46,454 bases of DNA from JANXQE01 sp035294005 (GCA_035294005.1 DATGLT010000152.1:1-46454), one strand, 5' to 3'. Counted from the stretch's first letter, positions 1 through 7,698 are shown. Numbers and translations: made by a program. Notes: a model not told the origin generated them from the letters alone.

Positions 1-5
1 GCGAA

Positions 6-85
6 TTGCCTCAAAAAGATTGTTACCCGGGGATGGTGAAAAGGGTTGAGTAAACCCTTCGTTGCCTCAAAAAGGGTGTTACCCG
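6..85 (+). repeat. Left end of the IS: two direct copies of the terminal repeat around a hairpin
   Basis: Copies start at 6 and at 62 (end about 85), 56 bp apart, both beginning TTGCCTCAAAAAG and ending GTTACCCG. Between them lies a perfect 7-bp hairpin, AAGGGTT (41-47) and AACCCTT (53-59) with a 5-base loop. Doubled binding sites at an IS end are usually transposase binding sites; the hairpin could block read-through transcription into the transposase or serve transposase control. The function is inferred; the repeats are directly visible. Confidence 0.85.
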
Positions 86-89
86 AGCT

Positions 90-1253
90 ATGCACCCTGA
101 AATGAGTGAAATTACGAGGAAAGAGGTCCTGGCCAAGATGCGGCGGCGCTACGTCGCTGCTGGGCTGGAGTATAAAGGAAAGCTTATCAACCAAGCGGTG
201 GAGTTGTTTGGATACCACCGCAAAGCGGCGATTCGGGCGCTAAGGCGGTCGGAGTCAAAACCGGGCATCGTGGCTTATGTGCGCGGGCGGCCTCGGAAGT
301 ATTCAGCCGAGCAGTTGCTCAAGCCGCTGAAGGTCATTTGGCTGGCGGCCCTCCAGCCCTGTGGCAAGCGGTTAGTCTCAGCGATGCCGGAGTGGGTGCC
401 GGCCTATGAGCAGGACCATCACAAGCTGGACAGCGATGTACGGGAAAGCTTGCTTTCAGCCAGCGCGGCGACCTTGGACCGACTGTTGGCGCCAGCCCGG
501 GCGCAGCATCGTCGGCGCGGGGCAACACGGCCCGGGACGTTGTTGCGACAGGAGATTCCGATCCGCACCGAGTGGTGCGAAGAGAGTGCTGGGTTTTTAG
601 AGATTGATACGGTCGCCTTGTGTGGTGGTTCGCTCGACGACCGGCACGCCTGGATGTTTGATGGAGTGGATATTCAAACCACCTGGGTTGAGATGCGCGG
701 GCTGCCCAACCGCGGCCAGGCAGCAACTTTATCGCAGTTGCAGGATGTGGAACAAAGCCTGCCCTTTGCCCTGGCAGGCTTGGATGCGGATAATGGCGGA
801 GAGTTTATCAATCATCACTTGGTGGCCTATGCACACCAACGGGAACGGCCGCTGGCCTTCACTCGCAGTCGGCCTTATCGCAAGAACGACAATGCGCACG
901 TGGAGCAAAAGAACTACACGCATGTGCGTCAATGGTTTGGATATGAGCGCCACGATAATCCGGCGGTGGTCAGTCGGATTAACGCTTTATGCAAGGGAGC
1001 CCTGGGCCAGTTACTCAATTTCTTTTTGCCCAGTATGAAATTGCAATCCAAACGGCGAGAGGGCAGCAGAACCGTGCGGGTTTATGATCGGGCCGCCACG
1101 CCGGTTCAACGGGTGTTGGTGCGAGCAGAAGTCAGCGACGAAAAAAAAGCTCAACTGCGGCAACTCCACCAGAGCCTCAACCCGTTTGCTTTAAGAAGAC
1201 AAATCGACAAGCAGCTAAAAGAAATCGACTCGATCCGACAACTGAAGGCTTGA
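90..1253 (+). CDS. IS transposase, rve-type DDE integrase fold
   Basis: 387-residue DDE transposase that would cut and rejoin the element ends. Residues about 33-52 form a helix-turn-helix-like segment (LINQAVELFGYHRKAAIRA), followed by a basic linker. The integrase core is at about 165-285: D173 in FLEIDTVALCGG, D234 in DADNGGEF, and E272 in NAHVEQKN, 37 residues after D234, which fits a D,D(35-ish)E triad. The C-terminus is rich in Lys, Arg and Gln. The start lies 4 bases after the inner terminal repeat, and a second in-frame ATG is at 102; neither has a good Shine-Dalgarno sequence. It resembles IS481/ISNCY-type rve transposases, but I cannot place it in a named IS group. No frameshift or missing catalytic residue is visible, so it may still be active. 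Confidence 0.85.
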   Translation: MHPEMSEITRKEVLAKMRRRYVAAGLEYKGKLINQAVELFGYHRKAAIRALRRSESKPGIVAYVRGRPRKYSAEQLLKPLKVIWLAALQPCGKRLVSAMPEWVPAYEQDHHKLDSDVRESLLSASAATLDRLLAPARAQHRRRGATRPGTLLRQEIPIRTEWCEESAGFLEIDTVALCGGSLDDRHAWMFDGVDIQTTWVEMRGLPNRGQAATLSQLQDVEQSLPFALAGLDADNGGEFINHHLVAYAHQRERPLAFTRSRPYRKNDNAHVEQKNYTHVRQWFGYERHDNPAVVSRINALCKGALGQLLNFFLPSMKLQSKRREGSRTVRVYDRAATPVQRVLVRAEVSDEKKAQLRQLHQSLNPFALRRQIDKQLKEIDSIRQLKA

Positions 1254-1360
1254 GCCGGAGAGATTGGTTGGGTTAGAAAAACAGTGACCAAAAAACGGAA
1301 ACGAGGAGGGGCGGCTGAGCACTTGAGTGGGCCCCCGCTCTTCTTCGTTTTCAATCGATT

Positions 1361-1431
1361 AGGGTAACCGCATTTTTGAGGCAACCGGAGCAACTTCCGG
1401 CCGGCTTCGGGTAACACCTATTTTTGAGGCA
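1361..1431 (-). repeat. Right end of the IS: two inverted copies of the terminal repeat
   Basis: Copies at 1361-1384 and 1408-1431, 47 bp apart, are the reverse complement of the left-end repeats: each ends TTTTTGAGGCA and carries GGGTAAC near its start. The outermost base (1431) abuts the broken lipoprotein gene. The 56-bp left and 47-bp right spacings differ by 9 bp, close to one helical turn. Confidence 0.85.
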
Positions 1432-1560
1432 CGGCGGGTTGGAACCGGTCAGATAAGTGCCGTTGTAACGCCGGCCGCTTTGAACCTCCTCATCGCGCGC
1501 GCAGCCGGCCGCCAACGCGGTCAGCGTCCCCAACGCGAAAAATAGTGCTCGTGCCTCCAT
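1432..1560 (-). pseudogene. 5' fragment of a small lipoprotein gene cut by the IS
   Basis: Reading on the minus strand from an ATG at 1560 gives 43 sense codons before the IS end. They begin with a lipoprotein signal peptide: MEARALFFALGTLTALAAGC, with lipobox LAAGC and lipidated Cys20, followed by a short polar stretch ending TYLTGSNPP. Downstream codons come from the IS repeats and stop soon after, so the natural C-terminus is lost. The sequence just upstream (GTGAGAAG) is a reasonable ribosome site; a GTG at 1569 is an alternative start. The gene follows the methyltransferase gene after only 15 bp, so the two were probably co-transcribed. The family is not recognised. Confidence 0.6.
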
Positions 1561-1575
1561 ACTTCTCACTTTGGT

Positions 1576-2724
1576 TTAAGTTAGTCCGGCCGGAAGAACA
1601 TTGCAATTGAGCCCCGTTTGAGACGTTTGGGAACCTTGAGGTCTCTGGGAGGCGCGCCGGCAAATCAGGGTGTAGGCGTTGGGATTGTGTGTCGTTATCG
1701 GACCGAATTGTCGCGATTGGAAGCTGTCGATATGGATTGCCTGGGTGTCGAAGCCGTGATTGGCGAACAACCGCCTCACCTGGTCAAGGCTCAACAAATT
1801 CCAATGATATTCGTCACGCGGCCGCACGATGTGGTGAGGTATTTCATCCATTTGAAAGAAGCCCAGGCACAGGGCGGAGCGGGTGACGCGGCACATTTCA
1901 GCAACGGCTTGTTCGAGGCCAGCCATCGAGAGGTGCTCTAACAGGTCATGCACCACGCACACCTCATATTGTCCGTCAGCCGCGGAGAGTTCGAAAACAT
2001 TCCCAACCTCGAAGCGCGCTCCTAGGAACAATGACCGGGCGTTTTCGATATTCTTCGGGCATAGATCAAAGCCTGTGTAATCCAGGAGTGGCGCGATGCC
2101 GTAGCTCTGCAAAAAGCGGTAATCATTCGCCGAACCACAGGCCGGTTCGATGACGGACAAGGATTCTTTGCCTGCGGTAGAAGGGATTTCGCCGTAGGCC
2201 CGGTCAGTCGGCGCTAACTGCTGCCCAGGCCGTTCCCGCGGCTGCTTGGAAAGCAAGTCGCGCCATATCCGGGCAAACGCATCCAGCCAAACACCGCTGT
2301 TGCTTTCGGGCTTGGGTTCGGAAAGGAACTGCTCAATGTAATTGGGAACGGTTTGACCGGCACACAAGCACGGCAAGCCGTCGAAGGCGTGCAAAACGAA
2401 CGCTGGAATCTCCAGGCCTTCAGCGTTGTCATGTCCACGCTTCAAAGCGTGAAGGGTAATTGTCCTGCCTTCCACATCGTTTTGGAGCCGTGCGATGCGA
2501 ACAAGCCAATCGGCCACTGCGGCAAACCGGCATTCCTCGCGCATCAGGGATTGCAAACCCGGCCCCGCCAACTCGTCGATGAGGAAATGTCTCGCGAGGA
2601 TCGACTGGACATTGATGCGAGGATCCTCGACTCCCTGGACCAGGTAGTCTCTCAACCAGGCCGAATCAAGCTGGTCCCAGGATCGAACCAGCTTCTCGGT
2701 TTCCGATGATAGTTCGTTGGTCAA
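1576..2724 (-). CDS. Class I SAM-dependent methyltransferase
   Basis: 382-residue protein. The C-terminal half (about 185-350) is a Methyltransf_11/25-like Rossmann domain: motif I is VIEPACGSAN (191-200), the acidic end of strand 2 is GFD (218-220), and VVHDLLEHL (257-265) matches the post-motif DVLEHL pattern of small-molecule methyltransferases. The N-terminal about 180 residues are helical, with no domain I recognise; they may be a substrate-binding or dimer region. The start is a TTG with no clear ribosome site, so it is uncertain by some residues. The interrupted lipoprotein gene follows on the same strand. The substrate cannot be deduced. Confidence 0.75.
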   Translation of the reverse strand: MTNELSSETEKLVRSWDQLDSAWLRDYLVQGVEDPRINVQSILARHFLIDELAGPGLQSLMREECRFAAVADWLVRIARLQNDVEGRTITLHALKRGHDNAEGLEIPAFVLHAFDGLPCLCAGQTVPNYIEQFLSEPKPESNSGVWLDAFARIWRDLLSKQPRERPGQQLAPTDRAYGEIPSTAGKESLSVIEPACGSANDYRFLQSYGIAPLLDYTGFDLCPKNIENARSLFLGARFEVGNVFELSAADGQYEVCVVHDLLEHLSMAGLEQAVAEMCRVTRSALCLGFFQMDEIPHHIVRPRDEYHWNLLSLDQVRRLFANHGFDTQAIHIDSFQSRQFGPITTHNPNAYTLICRRASQRPQGSQTSQTGLNCNVLPAGLT

Positions 2725-2756
2725 AGGTAAGCAGAGTAGGACAGGAGGCTAGAAGC

Positions 2757-2785
2757 AAAAAAGGCACCCGGTAAGGGGTGCCTTT
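2757..2785 (-). terminator. Rho-independent terminator of the pseudopilin gene
   Basis: On the minus strand a perfect 10-bp stem (AAAGGCACCC pairs with GGGTGCCTTT, loop of 6) is followed directly by a run of six T. It begins 27 bases after the stop codon of the gene at 2813-3634. The downstream methyltransferase gene starts at 2724, so the terminator separates the two transcripts. It is the clearest intrinsic terminator in the window. Confidence 0.9.
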
Positions 2786-2812
2786 GATTTGAAAAGTTGA
2801 ACTGCGGTGATC

Positions 2813-3634
2813 TTACGGGAACTGGATGCGGTTCACGCCGATACCGGTGCAGCCTTGCGGATTCGGGAAGTTAGGCGTCGTGCTTCCGCCGTTGTCACCC
2901 GAGTTACGCAGCGCTTCCTGCAAGCGGGAGCGGCTGAACTGCTGAACGCTGCCGTCGGCCAACCCGACGTTACCCTGCTTTGAGTGCATGCTGTCGAGCC
3001 AGCCCACACCGGCGTTGTTCACGAAATTCGTGCCGAGCGAAACTTTGAAGTCAGGGGAGTAGCTGCTGGGAGCAGTCACAAAGCCCTTCAACGGAGTTAA
3101 ATTGCCGTCGGAGCCGAGGTTATGGTCACCGGTAAGGAACATGTTGGGATTGGTATCCACAGCGTCCACGCCGACGAAATAGCTGGTGTTCATGTCGTTG
3201 GTGAAGGGCACCACGTTGGCTGAGCCTCCGACAATTGTCCCGGCGAAGGTGCTGGACTGCATGCGGCCTTCGTTTTCGGAGGGACAAATCACGATCTTGG
3301 GAGTGCTCAACTCGTTAGACATGACCATGAAGAACCCAAACACGCCTTTGCTAGCGGTTTGCGTTGCAGCGATGGCACGTTGTCCAAGGAAATCAGAATA
3401 GCCGCCGTTGGCCAGAGCCACGCGCGTCGGGAAGGCGTCTCCGTTATCCAGGGCCCAGGTCTTGAAAGACAATCCGATCTGTTTGAGGTTATTCGTGCAA
3501 TTAATACGCTGCGCGCGTGCTTTGGCGCGAGCCAGCGCCGGCAGCAACATTGCCGCCAGAATGGCAATAATGGCAATCACGACGAGCAATTCGATCAGCG
3601 TGAATGCACTGAGTTTTTTACGTGAGTTCTTCAT
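2813..3634 (-). CDS. Pseudopilin-like secreted protein (prepilin N-terminal domain, H-x9-DG)
   Basis: 273 residues. A short basic leader is followed by the type IV prepilin cleavage/methylation motif AFTLIELLVVIAIIAILAAM (residues about 10-29), a hydrophobic helix, and a Gly/Ser/Asn-rich globular body. Near the C-terminus HSKQGNVGLADGS fits the H-x9-DG signature found in large paralogous sets in Verrucomicrobiota and Planctomycetota. It would be inserted in the inner membrane, cleaved by prepilin peptidase and possibly exported by a type II secretion-like machine. No other secretion genes are near. It has its own terminator at 2757-2785, so it is probably monocistronic. The body gives no clue to a ligand. 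Confidence 0.85.
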   Translation of the reverse strand: MKNSRKKLSAFTLIELLVVIAIIAILAAMLLPALARAKARAQRINCTNNLKQIGLSFKTWALDNGDAFPTRVALANGGYSDFLGQRAIAATQTASKGVFGFFMVMSNELSTPKIVICPSENEGRMQSSTFAGTIVGGSANVVPFTNDMNTSYFVGVDAVDTNPNMFLTGDHNLGSDGNLTPLKGFVTAPSSYSPDFKVSLGTNFVNNAGVGWLDSMHSKQGNVGLADGSVQQFSRSRLQEALRNSGDNGGSTTPNFPNPQGCTGIGVNRIQFP

Positions 3635-3806
3635 AGTCTCTGCTGGTTTTGAGTTTGTTTGTGGCTAACAGGCTTGAGATTTAATGTTAACCCGTTCAGG
3701 CTGTCAACCGTATTTAACAAGTTCTTAAGCAAAGCCGATGCCAGAGTTGAGTTCCATGGAAATGAGCCTAAAAAGGCTGGATCGCTTCAGTGAAGAAAAA
3801 CAAAAC

Positions 3807-3841
3807 GCGTGATTTCCACGCACAAGGCGTGATTTTCACGC
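3807..3841. repeat. Two tandem GCGTG-N5-CACGC palindromes, 20 bp apart
   Basis: GCGTGATTTCCACGC (3807-3821) and GCGTGATTTTCACGC (3827-3841) differ at one base; each is a 5-bp inverted repeat around a 5-base centre. The centre-to-centre distance of 20 bp is about two helical turns, as expected for two repressor or activator dimers binding the same face of DNA. They lie about 175 bp upstream of the pseudopilin start. An operator role is inference. Confidence 0.5.
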
Positions 3842-3867
3842 GCATGGCGAGGCGGGGGGGGGACGAA

Positions 3868-3991
3868 GTGACGAGTGACGAGTGACGAGTGGCTTGGAAA
3901 GCATTCCGTACTTTAACTGAGCTGGGCGCTCTACTCGACCGAATTTGGACCTTCGACCTTCGATCGTCACTCGTCACTCGTCACTCGTCAC
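3868..3991. repeat. Inverted arrays of the 7-bp unit GTGACGA
   Basis: The left arm holds three perfect tandem units (3868-3888) plus partial ones. The right arm holds four perfect units of the complement TCGTCAC (3964-3991), followed by a degenerate TTGTTGTCAC. The arms can pair over about 21 bp around a loop of about 75 bases. The arrangement resembles a dispersed intergenic repeat that ends up between genes; whether it recurs in the genome cannot be seen here. It is too short-period to be a CRISPR array. Confidence 0.7.
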
Positions 3992-4020
3992 TTGTTGTCA
4001 CTTGCCCCTCGCTCCGCCCA

Positions 4021-4251
4021 TCACGCGGCCGCTTCAAGCCGATAACTCAGGGTATTATAATAGCGCCGTTTGAGTCCGCGTTTCTTGCGCTGCCGTTCCC
4101 TGGCTTTGACGAGGTGTTTGAGGCAGCGCGAACCTTGCGCGGCGGGCTCTCCGCATTCGGTGCATCGGCCTTCGCGTTGTTTACGAAGCTGGTACTTGCG
4201 CTGACGGGAAATCGGCATTTTCGTGAATTCGTCTTGAATCGGTCTTCTCAT
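4021..4251 (-). CDS. Small basic zinc-ribbon-like protein
   Basis: 76 residues from ATG 4251, or 65 residues from ATG 4218 (MPISRQRKYQ), which may be the true start. Cys30, Cys33, Cys43 and His46 form a single CxxC...CxxH treble-clef or ribbon-like metal site, and both sides are very rich in Arg, Lys and Gln. This points to a small nucleic-acid or ribosome-associated protein. I do not recognise a named family. The gene stands alone on the minus strand, with the GTGACGA repeat region after its stop and the divergent SGNH hydrolase gene 76 bp upstream of its start. Confidence 0.6.
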   Translation of the reverse strand: MRRPIQDEFTKMPISRQRKYQLRKQREGRCTECGEPAAQGSRCLKHLVKARERQRKKRGLKRRYYNTLSYRLEAAA

Positions 4252-4327
4252 TTCTCAAATCTCAATTTGTTCTTCCAATTCGACCGCGGGTCGGGTCGCA
4301 CTACTCAAAAATAAGCCACAACGACAT

Positions 4328-5329
4328 ATGGGTCAAAAAAACGCCCCCAATTTGCTGTGGATGACCTTGTACAGATTGTTTTCAGCGCGGATTCACCCGG
4401 GAATCGCGATGATGGTCAGCACGGTAGCGGGCGGCCTTTTGCTCGCTGAATTGGGTCTGCGGATTTTTATGTTCCAGAGTTTTCCCGATTTCGAACGGAT
4501 GAGCCCCGTACGCCTGGGATACCAATACGACGCGACCCTGGGGTGGTTCCCAGCGCCGCACAGCCACCAGGAAATGGGGTACCTGCAGACAACCATTTCC
4601 CTGGACCACAACAGCCGCGGATTCAGGGATGCCGAACCGACGTTTGATTCGCGTCCACGCGTTCTGTTCCTGGGAGATTCATTCACGTGGGGTTACTGTG
4701 TCGAGGCTTCGAAGCGGTTCAGCGATCGTCTGCGCCAGCGTCATCCCGAATGGCAGATTTACAATTTTGGTGTCGTGGGTTACGGCAATGACCAGGAGTT
4801 TCTTCTGCTTCAACGGCATTTTGAAGCGTACAAACCACGCGTCGTTTTCCTCGTTTTCTGCACGGAAAATGACCGCACCGACAATTGCGCCAACGGCGAT
4901 CCGCGATGGGCCTTCAAGCCGTACTTTACCGCAACCGCCCGCGGACTCAGGTTGCGTGGTGTTCCTGTTCCGTACTCAGACTGGGTTTTTTGCATAAAAC
5001 ATCCCTGGCTGTCCAAGCCGTACCTGTTCCGGTTGACGATGAAAGCCTGGGGCAATCTCCGCTCTCCCAGGCCTGATCAGAAGAGGGATCCCACCGAAGC
5101 CATTTTGGGCGCAATGCAACAGTATCTGACTGCCCGGGACGCCACCTTGTGCGTGGGAACAACCGCGCGCGATACGAAACTGGAGGAGTTTCTGCGGCGA
5201 TCAGGCATTCCCTGGCTTGATTTGAGCACGGATCTTCGCCTCGAAGCCGACTGGCATTGGAGCGCAGCAGGCAACGGGTACGTGGCGGATCAAATCGAGC
5301 AGTTCCTGCTCAAATCCAAGTTCTTTTGA
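4328..5329 (+). CDS. Membrane-anchored SGNH/GDSL-type hydrolase
   Basis: 333 residues. One hydrophobic segment at about 27-50 should anchor the protein with the enzyme domain outside the cytoplasm. Block I is VLFLGDSFTWG with nucleophile Ser118; GYGNDQ (151-156) supplies the oxyanion Gly/Asn; and TENDRTDN (179-186) resembles block III. A DWH motif near 308-310 supplies the catalytic His. Such proteins deacetylate or esterify glycans or lipids; the AlgX/acyltransferase-linked SGNH group is one possibility. The start ATG has no clear Shine-Dalgarno sequence. The arginine dihydrolase gene follows after about 100 bp on the same strand, with no obvious functional link. Confidence 0.7.
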   Translation: MGQKNAPNLLWMTLYRLFSARIHPGIAMMVSTVAGGLLLAELGLRIFMFQSFPDFERMSPVRLGYQYDATLGWFPAPHSHQEMGYLQTTISLDHNSRGFRDAEPTFDSRPRVLFLGDSFTWGYCVEASKRFSDRLRQRHPEWQIYNFGVVGYGNDQEFLLLQRHFEAYKPRVVFLVFCTENDRTDNCANGDPRWAFKPYFTATARGLRLRGVPVPYSDWVFCIKHPWLSKPYLFRLTMKAWGNLRSPRPDQKRDPTEAILGAMQQYLTARDATLCVGTTARDTKLEEFLRRSGIPWLDLSTDLRLEADWHWSAAGNGYVADQIEQFLLKSKFF

Positions 5330-5430
5330 ACAACCACCCCCTGTCCCAGAGAAACAAGGGGCCCTGGGGATAACGTTGATCCCGGATTTTCGTCAGTTGC
5401 GCCCTTGCTCAATCCAGCAGACGTTGTGGC

Positions 5431-7539
5431 ATGACCTCACCGGTACGGATCCTGGTCTGTGCCCCGGACCATTACGATGTGGATTACGTGATCAATCCGT
5501 GGATGGAGGGCAACATCCACAAGCCTTCGCAGTCGACAGCCAAAGCCCAGTGGACACAATTCTGCAATTTATTAAAGGACCAGGCAGAACTGATGCAAAT
5601 CGAGGCTCGACCCGGTTTACCGGACATGGTCTTTACCGCCAATGGAGGGCTGGTCATCGGCCAAAAAGTGGTGCTGAGCCGCTTTCTTCATCCGGAACGG
5701 CGCCGTGAAGAGCCATTCTTCAAAGAATGGTTCGCCAAGAGCGGGTTCGAGGTCTTTGAATTACCTCCGGACCTGCCGTTCGAAGGGGCCGGGGACGCCC
5801 TGATGGATCGGGAAGGAACGTGCCTTTGGGCGGGCTATGGATTTCGCAGCGAACTGGATGCCCATCCCCGGCTGGCTGACTGGTTAAACATCGAGGTGCA
5901 GTCACTACGGCTAGTGGATCCACGGTTCTATCACCTGGACACGTGCTTTTGCCCGTTGGAAAACGGCTGGTTGCTGTATTACCCGCAAGCATTTGACGCT
6001 TATTCCAACCGGCGCATTGAAACGAGTATTCCATCTGGCAAACGGTTGGCCGTTTCTGAGGAGGACGCGGCGAGGTTCGCGTGCAACGCAGTGAATATCG
6101 GCCGGCTGATCGTCGCCAACCAATTCAGCAACGAACTGCGCGATAGGTTGAAGGCGGCCGGATTCAACCCGGTGGAAACCTCGCTTTCGGAGTTCATGAA
6201 ATCGGGCGGCGGGGCCAAGTGCCTGACATTGCGTCTGACCGAGCCGGCGCCGCCCGAGAGCCGATTCGCCACGACGGTTGAAAGCCGCGAGTTGAGATTG
6301 GAAGGTCACCTGTTGGACTCGGGGTTGCTCGAGCGAGCGCTCGACCTGACGGTGCAGGGAGGAGGCAGCTTCCAGGTGTTGCATTTTAGGCTCGGCAAGC
6401 AGAGGCAAAGCACGTCGAGCGCCGAAATCAAAGTATCGGCTCCGTCAGGCGAGGTGCTGGACAAAATCGTGGGCCAAATGATCGAGCTGGGCGCCGTGGC
6501 CGGCCCAAAGTCGGAAAATGACGCCGAGACAAAGACCGTCGTCCAGGCTGGCGTAGCTCCCGACGATTTCCTGGCGAGCACGATTTATCCCACGGAAGTT
6601 CGAGTGAAGGGACAATGGTGGCCCGTGCGCGACCAGCGGATGGACGGGGTGGTGGTCATTGACGAGGAGCAAAAGCTCGCAAAATGCACCTTGCTGCGCC
6701 AACTCCGTCCCGGGGACCGCGTCGTGGTAGGCAGCCGCGGGATTCGCAGCGTGCGCAAACCCGAGATTCGCGAGCTCCGCGGAACGCCCGCGGTGGAGCA
6801 TGAGTTTTCATTTATGGGATCGGGTGTGTCGAGCGAACGACGCGTGGAGTTGCTGGTCAACCAAATTTCGTGGGAAATGCACCGGGTCCGAGAGCAGAAA
6901 GGACGGATCGTGGTTGTGGCAGGCCCGGTTGTCATCCACACGGGAGGCGGAGAACACCTGGGCTGGCTGGTTCGCAATGGGTACGTGCAGGCGCTGCTCG
7001 GAGGCAATGCTATCGCGGTTCACGATATTGAACAGGCATTGCTGGGAACGTCGCTTGGAGTGGATCTCAAGCTCGGGACCTGCGTCGAGGGCGGGCACCG
7101 TCACCACCTCAAAGCCATCAATACCATTCGCGCCTGCGGAAGCATCGCAGGGGCGGTCAACCGAGGTGTGCTGACGAGCGGGGTTTTCTTTGAGTGCGTC
7201 CGCAAACAGGTCCAGTTTGCCCTTGCGGGGTCGATTCGGGACGATGGCCCGCTCCCCGAGACCCAGATGGACCTGATCCAGGCCCAGGACGACTATGCCC
7301 GGTTGCTGAGAGGCGCGGAAATTATCCTAATGCTCTCCTCCATGCTGCACTCGATCGGAGTCGGCAATATGACGCCGGCCGGCGTTCGACTGGTTTGCGT
7401 CGACATCAACCCGGCAGTGGTCACAAAGTTGAGCGATCGGGGCTCAGTCGAATCCGTGGGTGTGGTAACCGATGTGGGTCTGTTTCTAAACCTCCTCACA
7501 CAGCGCCTGCGGAAACTCCAGGGAACAGATGGCCCCTGA
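5431..7539 (+). CDS. argZ: Bifunctional arginine dihydrolase / ornithine cyclodeaminase (ArgZ/AgrE type)
   Basis: 702 residues, matching the roughly 700 of cyanobacterial ArgZ/AgrE. The N-terminal amidinotransferase-fold domain (1-275) would turn arginine into ornithine, two ammonia and CO2. Its active-site residues are all visible: N71 in FTANGG, E118 in FEGAGDAL, H168 and D170 in HLDTCF, and nucleophile C264 in GGGAKCLT. From memory, C264 and N71 have the same numbers in Synechocystis ArgZ. Residues about 285-390 are a linker/LOR-type domain. Residues about 390-695 are the LOR/SDH C-terminal domain of archaeal-type ornithine cyclodeaminases, with VAGPVVIHTGGGEH, GNAIAVHDIE, SIRDDGPLPE and CVDINPAVVTKLSDRGS (NAD region); this domain would convert ornithine to proline and ammonia. 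The start fits the family N-terminus (MxxxxRxLxCxPxxxDVDYVINPWM). It stands alone on the strand. PII and glnA lie 5 kb downstream. Confidence 0.88.
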   Translation: MTSPVRILVCAPDHYDVDYVINPWMEGNIHKPSQSTAKAQWTQFCNLLKDQAELMQIEARPGLPDMVFTANGGLVIGQKVVLSRFLHPERRREEPFFKEWFAKSGFEVFELPPDLPFEGAGDALMDREGTCLWAGYGFRSELDAHPRLADWLNIEVQSLRLVDPRFYHLDTCFCPLENGWLLYYPQAFDAYSNRRIETSIPSGKRLAVSEEDAARFACNAVNIGRLIVANQFSNELRDRLKAAGFNPVETSLSEFMKSGGGAKCLTLRLTEPAPPESRFATTVESRELRLEGHLLDSGLLERALDLTVQGGGSFQVLHFRLGKQRQSTSSAEIKVSAPSGEVLDKIVGQMIELGAVAGPKSENDAETKTVVQAGVAPDDFLASTIYPTEVRVKGQWWPVRDQRMDGVVVIDEEQKLAKCTLLRQLRPGDRVVVGSRGIRSVRKPEIRELRGTPAVEHEFSFMGSGVSSERRVELLVNQISWEMHRVREQKGRIVVVAGPVVIHTGGGEHLGWLVRNGYVQALLGGNAIAVHDIEQALLGTSLGVDLKLGTCVEGGHRHHLKAINTIRACGSIAGAVNRGVLTSGVFFECVRKQVQFALAGSIRDDGPLPETQMDLIQAQDDYARLLRGAEIILMLSSMLHSIGVGNMTPAGVRLVCVDINPAVVTKLSDRGSVESVGVVTDVGLFLNLLTQRLRKLQGTDGP

Positions 7540-7698
7540 ATTCGGCGGCGGTTCCCGAGGCTAACTGCATCACTCCACCAACCCGATTCCTCCGTCGGCA
7601 ACAACTCAGGCCTTAAAGGAATGCCTGTTTACGTTGAGTGTTGTTCAAACCGGAATTGCCAATTCAGCTAATGTTAATACCCTCCAGCTTCTTGTTAT

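Larger units (their letters stand above)
6..1431 (+). mobile_element. Insertion sequence with doubled terminal repeats
   Basis: A single transposase gene (90-1253) is bracketed by a roughly 24-bp repeat that occurs twice at each end. On the left it is direct (starting at 6 and 62); on the right it is inverted (1361-1384 and 1408-1431). The shared core reads TTGCCTCAAAAA followed after 4-5 bases by GTTACCCG. The outer right copy marks the border with a truncated lipoprotein gene, because that gene's sense frame runs cleanly up to 1432. I could not see a target-site duplication: only 5 bases are available left of the first repeat, and they do not match the right flank. The element looks intact, since the transposase is full length with all catalytic residues. 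Confidence 0.85.
3635..4020. other. 386-bp gene-free gap with several repeats
   Basis: The gap lies upstream of the pseudopilin gene and downstream of the zinc-ribbon gene, both on the minus strand, so it should hold the pseudopilin promoter. It contains an AT-rich part (about 3660-3730), a short hairpin AGCCT-AAAA-AGGCT (3765-3778), a pair of tandem palindromes (3807-3841), a G8 run near 3855-3862, and two inverted arrays of a 7-bp unit (3868-3991). No convincing coding sequence is present. Confidence 0.6.

Noticed and set aside
3864..4003. CRISPR array
   Set aside because: Units are only 7 bp, directly abutting, with no spacers and no cas genes.
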